DNA from: Limnoperna fortunei
Taxonomy: Eukaryota; Mollusca; Bivalvia; Mytilida; Modiolidae
Assembly: GCA_944474755.1 (NCBI GenBank)
Contig: OX104117.1
Span: forward strand, 58,665,522-58,729,521
Length of the DNA: 64,000 nt
Direction of reading: 5' to 3'
Below are positions 35,570 through 46,513 of this stretch, piece by piece; the first letter of the stretch is position 1; the number at the start of each line of letters is the position of its first letter. Both the position numbers and the translations under genes were made by a program. The notes beneath the pieces were generated by a model. It was not told the DNA's origin, searched no databases, and was given only the letters and a program-made list of their open reading frames with translations.

Positions 35570-36471
35570 GTAGGGCTACACCATACAACAGCAAGCCTAG
35601 TATTGAGAATGTTTACCACTGGTTACAATCCTCTCAGAAAGGTCTGTCTGACTGTAGAATAGGAAGGTTCCACCTGCTGGTAGATACAGGAAGACCCATG
35701 ATTTGTTCAGAAGAAATGATTATAGATCTAAAGTTCATGATGAAGTTGCCAACACCTCAAGCAGTCACATGGACTCAAGACTGGAAGTTATTGAACACAG
35801 TCTAGATGTACATGGAATGACAAAGATGCCAGCAGATTCTAATGAATACCATCTCAAATTCACTCCTCATATGGTAAATCCAGCAACTGGACAACAGATT
35901 GATTGATTGATGTTTAACGTCCAGCAAGCAATATTTCAGCTATATTCAGGACGTAACTGGACAACAGAACAAGAAGAGAAGAGTGTACCTGGAACGTTGA
36001 GATTTGTTGATAGTGAAAGTATGATATACATGCTTCATATATTACAGTCCACAGGCAGTACAGAGAGATATCCACAATGTGATGATGGCATTAAAAATAC
36101 TTACAAAGATCTGAATACCAAACAAGAATTGAAGTGATATAAAGAACCACTCAAGCCAAGTGTTGTGAAACTTCAGGAACACAAGACATAAAAAGATCTA
36201 CACAGTAAGAATCCAGAGTTTGAGAAAGGACAGCTAGACCTGAACTGTACACAACAGTCAGGCTGCCTCAAGAATAAACTATCAAGAGATCCTGCTGATA
36301 AACATGATAACAGGCCCTTTTTTCCATCTTTTGAGCATTTATACAAGACCACAAAGGAGCAGGGTGGTCAATCTACTGTTGTTGAAGCCATGGGGCTCCA
36401 ACACATGATGGCCAACATTCACAATTTCCTGTTGTAGCCCAGATGCGAATAATCAGCATTAAAAAAAAAAG
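35570..36471 (+). pseudogene. Unrecognised processed-pseudogene-like sequence, split by a retroposon
   Basis: Several protein-like stretches follow one another in different frames. From about 35665 one reads KVPPAGRYRKTHDLFRRNDY and later MPADSNEYHLKFTPHMVN. After the 57-bp insertion comes SVPGTLRFVDSESMIYMLHI, and near 36300 DPADKHDNRPFFPSFEHLYK followed by MGLQHMMANIHNFLL and a stop. No introns are evident, and an A10 run lies just downstream (36461-36471), as in a retroposed mRNA. Base composition is less AT-rich than its surroundings. I do not recognise the family. Frame changes and internal stops make a working gene unlikely. Confidence 0.5.
35898..35954 (-). mobile_element. 57-bp 5'-truncated retroposon stub with 13-bp target duplication
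   Basis: The insert is (ATTG)n, then TGTTTAACGTCCAGCAAGCA, ATATTTCAGCTATATTCAGG, the 3' end of the family at 41130 and 57112. It is bounded by a perfect 13-bp direct repeat AACTGGACAACAG (35885-35897 and 35955-35967). This is a clean record of target-primed reverse transcription that stopped after about 50 bp. Confidence 0.88.
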
Positions 36472-36730
36472 AAGTATCCCCTACTGTATCATGTATGCCA
36501 ATCTGTGCATGCATGTGCCTCTGTCTCCAAAACCTGGCTTCTGGCAGTTTACAATTTAAAAGCCCATTTTAAACCCCAAAATGCCATTCGATTGGGTGTG
36601 CAAGCTCCTTGACAAATTAAGCACTTTCCATTGAGCCCAATGGCACAGTTTTTCTCAATTTTCTGGCTATATTTTTGAGTACATGTACCTATTAGAAAAT
36701 CATAAAGGAAAAGTAGTAAAGTTTAATCAA
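36472..36730. other. Unassigned DNA between pseudogene and pearl element
   Basis: Ordinary sequence without a recognisable gene or repeat. Confidence 0.4.
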
Positions 36731-37529
36731 ACCAGAGGCTCTTAAGTAAGTATTGCTCACCTGATTTTATAGGAAATAAAGATGGCATTTCCATGATGTT
36801 AAAGTAAGTCCTGTAATTTTCAATAAATTTTAAATAGGACCAGCCAAATAATATTACTAGAAAGTTTTGTTTCCATTGGTTAACCGGTTGTATAGAGAAG
36901 ATCTTGAAGATCTTTTTTATTTGCCAATAGGGTCCTATGTTAAACTAAGTCCTGTGGTGGTGGCCATTTTGAATATCCAATTGGCAATAAAAAACACAAA
37001 CTTTAAAGAAGACCATCCAAACAATATTGTCAGTAAGTTTTGTTTCCATTGGTTAATCAGTTTCAGAAAAGAAACCTAATAAAACTTTTTCCCATAGGGT
37101 CTACTGTTAATCTATGTAATGCTGTGGTGGCAATTTTGAATTTTCCTATTGGCATAAAAAAACATGAACTTTATAGAGGACCATCCAAAAAATATTGCTA
37201 GTAAGTTTTGTTTCGATTGGTAAACGGGTTTCAGAGAAGAAGCCTTTTTAACTTTTTTTCCCATAGGGTCCTATGTTAAACTACGTCCTGTGTTGGTGGC
37301 CATTTTGAATTTCCTATTGTCATAAAAAACACAAACTTTATAGAGGACCATCCAAACATATTGCTAGTAAATTTTGTTTTGATTGGTTAAACGGTTTCAG
37401 AGAAAAATTCCTTTTAAACTTTTTCCCCATAGGGTCCTATGTTAAACAAAGTCTTGAGGTGGCGGCCATATTGGTTTACCAATCAAAATAAAAAACACAA
37501 ACTTTGTAAAGGTCCATCCAATGAACATT
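36731..37529 (+). mobile_element. Pearl/Helentron-like element, subfamily A, right end lost
   Basis: Starts ACCAGAGGCTCTTAAGTAAG, TATTGCTCACCTGATTTTAT and contains about four core repeats (GTCCTATGTTAAACTA... GTGGCCATTTTGAATTTCC... TTTTGTTTCCATTGGTTAA). The last core ends at CCATCCAATGAACATTA, where a complete copy (39990) continues into GGCCAAGTTTGG and the ACG tract. Here a MITE pair follows and the missing right end does not resume. Confidence 0.82.
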
Positions 37530-37822
37530 ATTTTATGGGGAACTATATTCATGGGCAATAAAATGCAAAGGGCATTAATTGTGGTCTCATACCAGCTGGT
37601 AAGACACCACAATTAATGTCTGTTGTCCAACAAATAAAGTTCCCAATAAAATATAGTAAAAAATTACAAAGAAATACTATATGGGGAACTATATTCATGG
37701 ACAATGAAATGCAAAGGGCATTAATTGTGGTCTCATACCAGCTGGTAAGACACCACAATTAATGTCTGTTGTCCAACAAATAAAGTTCCCCATAAAATAT
37801 AGTATTTCTTTGTAATTTTTTT
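37530..37822. mobile_element. MITE pair with terminal repeats and a central palindrome
   Basis: Two copies of one ~140-bp sequence. The second (37658-37822) has long terminal inverted repeats: AAAAAATTACAAAGAAATAC, TATATGGGGAACT on the left against the same read from the right end. Each copy holds a near-perfect 46-bp palindrome whose arms are CATTAATTGTGGTCTCATACCAG and CTGGTAAGACACCACAATTAATG. The first copy keeps the inner repeat TTTTATGGGGAACT but lacks the outer part. No protein is encoded. Confidence 0.8.
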
Positions 37823-38524
37823 CTTTCCTTTTTTTCTTGTTTTGGTACAACTTATTGAAGAGAAGGATCTGAAAAAAAAATTAAAAACATTAGACAAAAT
37901 AGGATGGATTATCTTTAATTTGGTATGGTGGAAAAGTGCAAATTTCGTGTTTTCAGAGTCTCTCTGACTTCATCCCTGGAGATATGGATGCTTTCAAATT
38001 TTTGGGTATAGTTTGGAAGTGGTAGGATACTGTCAGACCACCAAATGCTGTTCCTAATGCATTGTTGAAATTTTTTGTAAACTGACTATATGTTATAATA
38101 AAAATAAGCCCAATTAATTGTTTTCTCGACCAGCTGTCTGCATGCTGGCTTTTTTTTCAAAATGTCATCGAAAGCCTCAAAACGTAAAAGATAAACAGAT
38201 GACTCGGACAAAGACTAATAGTTCTTTAATACCTTCTGGAAAACAAATGGACTAGTCCTGACTTACTAAAGGTAAATATCTCATTTTTTTCAGTTCCAAT
38301 GTCATGCCTAGATGAGCTAATTGACAAATTTGAAATAGTTTGTCTTCGTGTACCCATGTTAAACAAAGATTTAAAAAAAATTCATGAATATGTGCAAATA
38401 AATTTTAATTTGAACGTCCTGTGGAAAGCCTGAGTATGACCGATGATGAAGTCGGGCAGGTATGAATAGACTACATACATTATTTAAAGACCTGTCAGAA
38501 AACAAGGCGTGGAAAACAATTATA
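37823..38524. other. Unassigned intergenic DNA
   Basis: T-rich start, then AT-rich DNA without a named repeat. A short stretch near 38162-38190 reads MSSKASKRKR but is followed by several stops. Confidence 0.45.
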
Positions 38525-40116
38525 ACCAGAGGCTCTTAAGAGTCTGTATCGCACACCTGATTTTATAGGCAATGAAGATGGCATTTCCCTGATGTTAAAG
38601 TAAGTCCTGTAATTTTCAATAAACTTTAAATAGGACCATCCAAACAATATTACTAGAAAGCTTTGTTTCATTGGTTAACCCGTTGTATAGAGAAGATTTT
38701 TTTTATTTGCCATTGGGTCCTATGTTGAACTAAGTCCTGCGGCTGTGGCGGCCATTTTGAATTTCCAATTGCCATAAAAAACATAAACTTTATAAAGGAC
38801 CATCCAAACAATATTGCTAGTAAGTTTTTGTTTCCATTGATTAACCGGTTTAAGAGAAAAAGCCTTTAAAAGCTTTTTTCCATAGGGTCCTATGTTAAAC
38901 TAAGTCCTGCGGTAGCGGCCATTTTGAATTTCCAATTGCCATAAAAAACATAAACTTTATGGAGGACCATCCAAACAATATTGCTAGAAAGTTTTTGTTT
39001 CCATTGATTAACCGGTTTCAGAGAAAAAGCCTTTAAAAACTTTTTCCTATAGGGTCCCATGTTAAACTAAGTCCTGCGGTAGTGGCCATTTTGAATTTCC
39101 AATTGCCATAAAAAACATAAACTTTATAGAGGACCATCCAAACAATATTGCTAGTAAGTTTTTGTTTCCATTGATTAACCGGTTTCAGAGAAAAAGCCTT
39201 TAAAAACTTTTTCCTATAGGGTCCTATGTTAAACTAAGTCCTGCGTTGGCAGCCATTTTGAATTTCCAATTGCCATAAAAAACACAAACTTTATAGAGGA
39301 CCATCCAAACAGTATTGCTAGTAAGTTTTGTTTTGATTGGTTAAACGGTTTCAGAGAAGAAGCCCTTTTAAACTTTTTTCTCATAGGGTCGAATGTTAAA
39401 CCAAGTCCTGCGGTGGCAGCCATTTTGAATTTCCGATTGGGATAAAAAAACATTAACTTTATAGAGGACCATCCAAACAATATTGCTAGTAAGTTTTCTT
39501 TCCATTGGTTGACCGGTTTCAGAAAAGAAGCCTTTCAAACTTTTTCACATAGGGTCCTATGTTAAATTAAGTCCTGCGTTGGCAGCCATTTTGAATTTCC
39601 AATTGCCATAAAAAACACAAAATTTATAGAGGACCATCCAAACAATATTGCTAGTAAGTTTTTGTTTCCATTGATTAACCGGTTTCAGAGAAGAAGCCTT
39701 TTAAAACTTTTTCCCATAGGGTTCTATGTTAAACTAAGTCCTGCGGTGGCCGCCATTTTGAATTTCCAATTCCCATCAAAAACACAAACTTTATAGAGGA
39801 CCATCTAAACAATATTGCTAGTAAGTTTTGTTTTGATTGGTTAAACGGTTTCAGAGAAGAAGCCCTTTTTAACTTTTTTCCCATAGGGTCCTATGTTAAA
39901 CTGTCTTGAGGTGGCAGCCATATTGGTTTACCAATCAAAATAAAAAACACAAACTTTGTAAAGGTCCATCCAATGAACATTATGGCCAAGTTTGGTTTCA
40001 ATTGGCCAAGTGGTTTCAGAGAAGAAGATTAAAATGTAAAAAGTTTACAGACGCCGACGACGCCGACGGACGCAAAGTGATAACAATAGCTCACATGACC
40101 CTTTCATGTGAGCTAA
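38525..40116 (+). mobile_element. Pearl/Helentron-like element, subfamily A, complete
   Basis: Left end ACCAGAGGCTCTTAAGAGTC, TGTATCGCACACCTGATTTT; about eight core repeats with a period of 166-167 bp (TAAGTCCTGC at 38901, 39068, 39235; variants at 39402 and 39568); then an ACG-rich tract (GACGCCGACGACGCCGACGG near 40048) and a terminal perfect hairpin, TAGCTCACATGA (40087-40098) with TCATGTGAGCTA (40104-40115), followed by A to give a CTAA end. This order of left flank, tandem core, ACGG-like microsatellite and right flank is that described for bivalve 'pearl' elements, which have been linked to Helentrons. No Rep/helicase is present, so it is non-autonomous. Confidence 0.88.
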
Positions 40117-40851
40117 AAACATCACAGTAAGTATGAAAACTTAACTATATTTATAATGGTATAAAATATATAAAACTAGCTCATAAATGTATATGACGTT
40201 TCCACACCAGATTCGTTTTCAATCCATGGAATATATTTTCTTTGTATTTTGAGAATTTTACATAGCTTGTTCTATGTGCATGATCCCATTAGTAGATCTT
40301 CAAATGACAACAAAGCAAAAACAAGCATTTAAAATAGAGATGTTGACACAAAAAACAAATAACTTCTGACAAGTATATTAATAAGATTTTTACTTTATCA
40401 ATGGTGCTGCTTTATGGGGTGCAGGTAAAAATGCCCCCTACCAAAATGTCTCCCCCACAACAAAACACCCGTTTTCCATTAAGAAACCAAAATTGGGAAT
40501 ATACATTATACGTGTAATGATAAATTTGTGATTCCAAGATGAATGAAACATCTTCTGAATGTAATTTAACAAAATAGTTTGTTTAAGCTTGTATTATATG
40601 TAACCTCATAGGGGCCTTGTTTATATAACTGTTCCTTATTGATGATGCCCTAGGACAATTAAGCTGAAATATCTTATCAAGTTCTGTTGTAAAGAAGAAA
40701 ATTACAAAGACTGAAACATGTTAAAACTTCACATTCACAACAATGCCAACTTTTTCTATTTTAAATCAACAAATATTCCTAAAAATAAGATGATGTTCAA
40801 AAGCAAAATAAATTTGGATTTATAAAGGGATGTATTCCTCATAACAAGAAG
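40117..40851. other. Intergenic DNA, nothing assigned
   Basis: AT-rich DNA without recognisable coding sequence or repeat. Confidence 0.5.
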
Positions 40852-41862
40852 ACTAGAGGCTCCCAGGAGCCTATAGAGCTCACCTGAACCTGACAATACT
40901 TCCTTTTTACCTAGCTTTCTTTCCTATAAGGAATTGTCCAACACTTCTGGAAAAAGCATTAATTTTTACGTTAAAGGGAATAACTCCTAAAAAGAGTTTT
41001 CCAACACATATGCACCAGTAATTATTTTTGCAGATATTGAAGAGCTAAATAATTTTGAATGGAAAAGACTTTCTCTAGCCCTTACAGTTTTTAAGATATT
41101 GAGGAAAATGACAATTTGACATTTTAATTGATTGATTGATTGATTGATTGATTGTTTGCTTTATGTCCAGCGAGCAGTATTTCAGCTATATTCAGGACTG
41201 GAATAAGTTAACAATAAATCAATGGAAAAAGGGGTGGGATGGGACATGGGGAACAAAATTTTGACTCCCATTGGTAAAGTATGGAGTATTGGGTAGGTTC
41301 GGAGAATTTAGCTTTTTTTGGCAGTAGCTATAAGTGTACTAATCTACAAAAGAGGTCTTTATTGTGCAAGGAGTGTGGCACTTTCCAAACACGTTACCAA
41401 CTACGGTCCGCCGCCAGGCTTACCGCATTATGACCTGATACCCACCGCCCTCCCCCCCAATGAGAGGGTCTCCACTATCTGCCACCCAGGGACATTCTGG
41501 GCTTCTATGTGGGTCGAGCCCTCCCAGTATGGTCTTTTGACCAATTTAGGGAAATTACTCCTCTAAAGCATCCTTACCTCCTTTGAGGATCTTGTAGAGT
41601 TTTTGATGCTGGAGATGGAGGCACTGTGTGAGCGACTTCAGATTTCCTGTATTTGTTATACTTTTTGAGGTATAAGCCAAAAACTATCTTGACCCCCACC
41701 CCTCCCCCACCCCCTATACTCCCACCCTTGTTCAATTTAAAACCAATAGCCATGTTGGTAGTCAGCTGTCATGCTTTGCGCAATTTTGGTAGAGGACATC
41801 CTAAAGATGTGTGAAAATTTTCAAAGCAGTACTTTTATTGGTTTACGAGTAGCAGATTTTTG
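40852..41862 (+). mobile_element. Pearl/Helentron-like element, subfamily B, split by a retroposon
   Basis: Left end ACTAGAGGCTCCCAGGAGCC, TATAGAGCTCACCTGAACCT. Sequence up to about 41126 matches 59932-60060 of a complete copy, then resumes at about 41549 (GGGAAATTACTCC, then GCCAATAGC-type core text). The interruption is the retroposon at 41130-41534. The right-hand hairpin is missing; family sequence fades at about 41862. Confidence 0.78.
41130..41534 (-). mobile_element. ~405-bp retroposon inside a pearl-like element
   Basis: On + it starts with a long (ATTG)n tail, then TTTGCTTTATGTCCAGCGAG, CAGTATTTCAGCTATATTCA and continues to GAGCCCTCCCAGTATGGTC, matching 57112-57514 throughout. The flanks are an imperfect duplicate of the target: TTTGACATTTTA (41115-41126) and TTTGACCAATTTA (41536-41548). 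It has no ORF with a recognisable domain, so it is a SINE-like or LINE-tail retroposon read on the minus strand. Confidence 0.82.
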
Positions 41863-42048
41863 TTAACACCCAATCCATCATAAAACCATGCAATATGAGC
41901 CACAAGGGGGTGTTTCAAATATGCATGAAACTTTGTGAACTTGTAAGTCTTACTGATATAAGACTTTATCCAAAATATTTCAACTGAACCTACTCTCTGT
42001 AAGGAGCAAGGCTACTTTTAAATCCGGGAACCAGTTTATCAGCTCAGA
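41863..42048. repeat. Dispersed repeat (AAACCATGCAA ... CCGGGAACCAGTTT)
   Basis: The words AAACCATGCAA, CACAAGGGGG and CCGGGAACCAGTTT recur in the same order at 45760-45955. A piece of the 45,780 copy is found inverted near 50,040. No coding content; class unknown. Confidence 0.55.
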
Positions 42049-44991
42049 ACTAGAGGCTCCCAGGAGCCTGTAATCGCTCACCTGGAATCCAAATGACTTA
42101 AACTATATTAAATTTTTGAAATTAACAGCTTCAGTCTAGTTGTTACAGCTTTTAAGTTACTGTGCAAAAACTAAACATTTCTTCAAAAAATTTGTTAAAT
42201 ACAATAACTCCTATAAGGTGCCATCGACAATTTCTGAAAATTAAATGATTTTTAGGCATTGTCCTTTAGGGTACTTTAGAAATTTACAGTTTTACTCTAC
42301 TAATAGGTGTGTAAGAGTCTAATTTATAATTAAACCAGAGGCTCTTAAGAGCCTGTATCGCTCACCTGATTTTATAGGCAATGAAGATGGCATTTCCCTG
42401 ATGTTAAAGTAAGTCCTGTAATTTTCAATAAACTTTAAATAGGACCATCCAAACAATATTACTAGAAAGCTTTGTTTCATTGGTTAACCAGTTGTATAGA
42501 GAAGATTTTTTTTATTTGCCCATAGGGTCCTATGTTAAACTAAGTCCTGCGGGGGAGGTGGCCATTTTGAATTTCCAATTGCCATAAAAAACATAAACTT
42601 TATAAAGGACCATCCAAACAATATTGCTAGTAAGTTTTTGTTTCCATTGATTAACCGGTTTCAGAGAAGAAGCCTTTTAAAACTTTTTCCCATAGGGTCC
42701 TATGTTAAACTAAGTCTTGTGGTAGCGGCCATTTTGAATTTCCAGTTGGCATAAAAATCATAAACTTTATAAAGGACCATCCAAACAATATTGCTAGTAA
42801 GTTTTTGTTTCCATTGGTTAACCGGTTTCAGAGAAGAAGCCTTTAAAAACTTTTTCCCATAGGGTCCTATGTTAAACTAAGTCCTGCGGTAGCGGCCATT
42901 TTGAATATCAGATTGGGATAAAAAACATTAACTTTATAGAGGACCATCCAAACAATATTGCTAGTAAGTTTTGTTTCCATTGGTTGGCCGGTTTCAGAAA
43001 AGAAGCCTTTCAAACTTTTTCCCATAGGGTCGTATGTTAAACTAAGTCCTGCGGTAGGGGCCATTTTGAATTTCCAATTGCCATAAAAATCATAAACTTT
43101 ATAGAGGACCATCCAAACAATATTGCTAGTAAGTTTTTGTTTCCATTGATTAACCGGTTTCAGAGAAGAAGCCTTTAAAAACTTTTTCCCATAGGGTCCT
43201 ATGTTAAACTAAGTCCTGCGGTAGCGGCCATTTTGAATTTCCAGTTGGCATAAAAATCATAAACTTTATAAAGGACCATCCAAACAATATTGCTAGTAAG
43301 TTTTGTTTTGATTGGTTAACCGGTTTCAGAGAAGAAGCCCTTTTTAACCTTTTCCCCATAGGGTCCAATGTTAAACTAAGTCCTGCGGTGGCGGCCATTT
43401 TGAATATCAGATTGGGATAAAAAACATTAACTTTATAGAGGACCATCCAAACAAAATTGCTAGTAAGTTTTGTTTCCATTGGTTGGCCAGTTTCAGAAAA
43501 GAAGCCTTTTAAACTTTTTCCCATAGGGTTCTATGTTAAACTAAGTCCTGCAGTGGCGGCCATTTTGAATTTCCGATTCCCATCTAAAACACAAACTTTA
43601 TAGAGGACCATCTAAACAATATTGCTAGTAAGTTTTGTTTTGATTGGTTAAACGGTTTCAGAGAAGAAGCTCTTTTTAACTTTTTTCCCATAGGGTCCTA
43701 TGTTAAATTAAGTCTTGAGGTGGCGGCCATATTGGTTTACCAATCAAAATAAAAAACACAAACTTTGTAAAGGTCCATCCAATGAACATTATGGCCAAGT
43801 TTGGTTTCAATTGGCCAAGTGATTTCAGAGAAGAAGATTAAAATGTAAAAAGTTTACAGACGCCGACACCGACGACGGACGCAAAGAGATAACAATAGCT
43901 CACATGACCCTTTGGGTCAGGTGAGCTAAAAACTGTTCATTAGTCCAAATTCATAATGAAAGGGCAATAACTCCTTTAAAGAGTCATCTTGCAATTTTGG
44001 ACTAAGCAATCATTTGTAGGGCTTCTATTGCTGATCATTTGTGCAATTTACAGTTTTAATCTAGCTACTATAGTTTTCAAGTTAATACAGGACAAAAATG
44101 GAAAATTTCATAAAAATCATCATTTAAGGGCAATAACCCCTATAAGGAGTCATCTGACAATTTCAGACCAATTAAATGAATTGTAGGGCTTTTTTTTGCT
44201 GATCATTTTTGCATTTTATTATTTCACTCTAGCTGTTATGGTTTTTAAGTTACAGGACAAAAACGGAAAATTTCATAAAAAATTGCAATTTAAGGGCAAA
44301 AACTCCTATAAGGAGTCATCTGACAATTTCAGACTTAAATACTAATTTGTAGGGCTTGTATTGTTGATAATTTTTGCTATTAACAGTTTCACTCTAGCTG
44401 TTACAGTTTTTAAGTTACAGGACAAAAACGGATAATTTCATAAAAAATTACCATTTAAGGGCAATAACTCATATAAGGAGTCATCTGACAATTACAGACC
44501 AATCAAGTGAATTGTAGGGCTTTTATTGCTGATCATTTTTGCCATTTACAGTTTCACTCTACCTCGTATAGTTTTCAGGTTATATTGTAAATACCAAACA
44601 TTTTGTCAAAAAAAAATCGCCAAAAAAGGGCAATAACTCCTACAAGACGCCAATACACAACTTCGCACTAATAGCAACTATTGTAGACCTTAATGTGCTG
44701 ATCAATTTGAAGTAACGGTTTTCTCTATAGCTATAATAGTTTTTTAGATAATGATCAAAAACCTGTGTTGACCCCCATGTTCTATTTTTAGTAACAGCGG
44801 CCATATTTGTCTGTTGATCAACACCCTGGGTACAAAATTGAAACTAGGAATCCTAAGGATGATTGTGGCCAAGTTTGAAAAAAATTGGCCGAGTGGTTTC
44901 AGAGGAGAAGATTTTTGAAAAAGTTTACGACAGACGACGGACGCCAAGTGATAGCAAAAGCTCACATGGACCTTCGGTCCAGGTGAGCTAA
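42049..44991 (+). mobile_element. Pearl/Helentron-like element, host of a nested copy
   Basis: Left end ACTAGAGGCTCCCAGGAGCC, TGTAATCGCTCACCTGG at 42049. Family sequence stops at about 42333, where a second complete element is inserted, and resumes at about 43931. It then carries core repeats with a period of about 166 bp (AGGGCAATAA or close variants at 43961, 44127, 44293, 44458, 44627). It ends with ACGACAGACGACGGACGCC and the hairpin GCTCACATGGACCTTCGGTC, CAGGTGAGCTAA. The two halves are in one orientation and together make one complete element. Confidence 0.85.
42334..43929 (+). mobile_element. Nested pearl/Helentron-like element, subfamily A, complete
   Basis: Left end ACCAGAGGCTCTTAAGAGCC, TGTATCGCTCACCTGATTTT; about eight ~166-bp cores (AAGTCCTGCGG... 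CCATTTTGAATTTCC); ACG tract CGCCGACACCGACGACGGAC; right hairpin TAGCTCACATGACCC...GGGTCAGGTGAGCTA ending CTAA. It lies wholly inside the element 42049-44991 and is therefore younger. Its internal order closely follows the copy at 38525-40116. Confidence 0.88.
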
Positions 44992-45759
44992 AAAGCATTT
45001 TTTGTGATTTTTTCACTAAGTTTAGTTGTAAATAAAATCAACACTATACATATTTAAAACAATTTCTTTTTATTATGTGTAAATATAGTTGTCAAGTTAA
45101 CATTACACACATTTTCATTAAAATGCTACAATTTTAAGATGCTGTGCCAAGGGGAGATAATCATGTCCCTTTTGCCCAATGGAAGAAAACAAAAATATCA
45201 CATTTTAAAAAACTATTATAGTTTCTAATCCAATGGTGATAATTAATATAATTAAATGTTATTACAGGGTTAAGGCATGGTACAAACTAATAAGAGAATA
45301 AAATCAGTGGGCACTCATTTTTTTTTATCTTAGCCAGAGACACAAAAGTGGCGAAATGTTGCTATTTTTTCTCAAAAACTCTAAAAAATAATATTTTTTT
45401 TTAAAGTTAATAATAAAATTGACCATGTTGACACAGCATCAATTATTACACAAATCAGATTGCACAATGACATATAATCATTCCAGGAACATTTAAACAA
45501 ATATTCTTAGCTTGGCTAACAGTCAAGATGAGTATGACCTTCATGTAACCTTGGCATTTTTGCTGTCAATATGTTACATAAAGTAGTAAGAAGACCTGAA
45601 TTTTTTCGTTAAATATTCATATATTTAGTATTAGTGAATGTAAACCATTAATTTAAAGAAAAAACCTTGATTTTAACTTTCTTTCAGATGTTTAATTCTT
45701 CTTGAAGGTATGAGGCCAACAAAACAAAATTTTGGGATACAGTGTATAAACAATAGCCC
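44992..45759. other. Intergenic DNA, nothing assigned
   Basis: AT-rich DNA with one AAGGGGAGATAATC word (45149-45162), a motif that recurs in this window, and no supported gene. Confidence 0.5.
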
Positions 45760-45965
45760 AAATTTAATATTAACACACAGTCTCTGAGAAAACCATGCAA
45801 AACTGTCCATAAGGGGGGTCAACCAAGTTTAATAATGTGTGTGTGATGAATGGACACTACAAAAGATGTTTTTTCACAAAATATCTCCTCTGGTATCCAA
45901 ACCATTTTTTTTTTTTTTTTGCAATGGCCTTTTAAGTACCGGGAACCAGTTTTCTTGCTTTTTAC
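45760..45965. repeat. Dispersed repeat, second copy
   Basis: Contains ACACAGTCTCTGAGAAAACC, ATGCAAAACT, CATAAGGGGGGT, and a T-run, ending in ACCGGGAACCAGTTTTC. It shares order and words with 41863-42048, and its left 30 bp are found inverted at about 50,040-50,072. Confidence 0.55.
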
Positions 45966-46513
45966 ACTTTTTTTTTCATTAAAATATCACATTTTCAACA
46001 GCTAAAATTTTCAACTTAGACAACTAATCACAAAGAAAACATATTATGTCTACAATAATGTACAATTGTATTTTATCTTTTAATGAAAAAGACACAATTA
46101 TGTTTTCGGACAAAATGAGGAAATAAGGGGAGATAATCCTATAAAACCCATATCTAGAAAAAGCCAAAATATGCACACATTCAAAATCCAGTAGGATGTG
46201 CTTCAGTGAATATTTTCTCATGTCACTGGTTCTATCTTATAGTACCGTAATAGTGTTATTAATTGATGGCATGAAATTGCTGGGCAAATGATTTCAGGTA
46301 TATGTGAGCATACAGCAAAAATGCCCCTTTTTTCATTTTTTTTCAATAAAATATTGATCTTATAAACATATAAACAAATAAACATATTGTGAAGTTTATA
46401 GTTACATAAAGTCATAACAATTCATAAATATTCTTTCTTTTTTACTTTTATAAAGGGAGATAATTTGCCTATTTTTTTTTTCAATAAACTGTTGTAGACC
46501 ATAACTAGGTAAA

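Noticed and set aside
38162..38445. Two-exon gene starting MSSKASKRKR with a donor at 38272 and acceptor at 38293
   Set aside because: The implied intron would be 22 bp, too short for splicing, and the first part has three in-frame stops.
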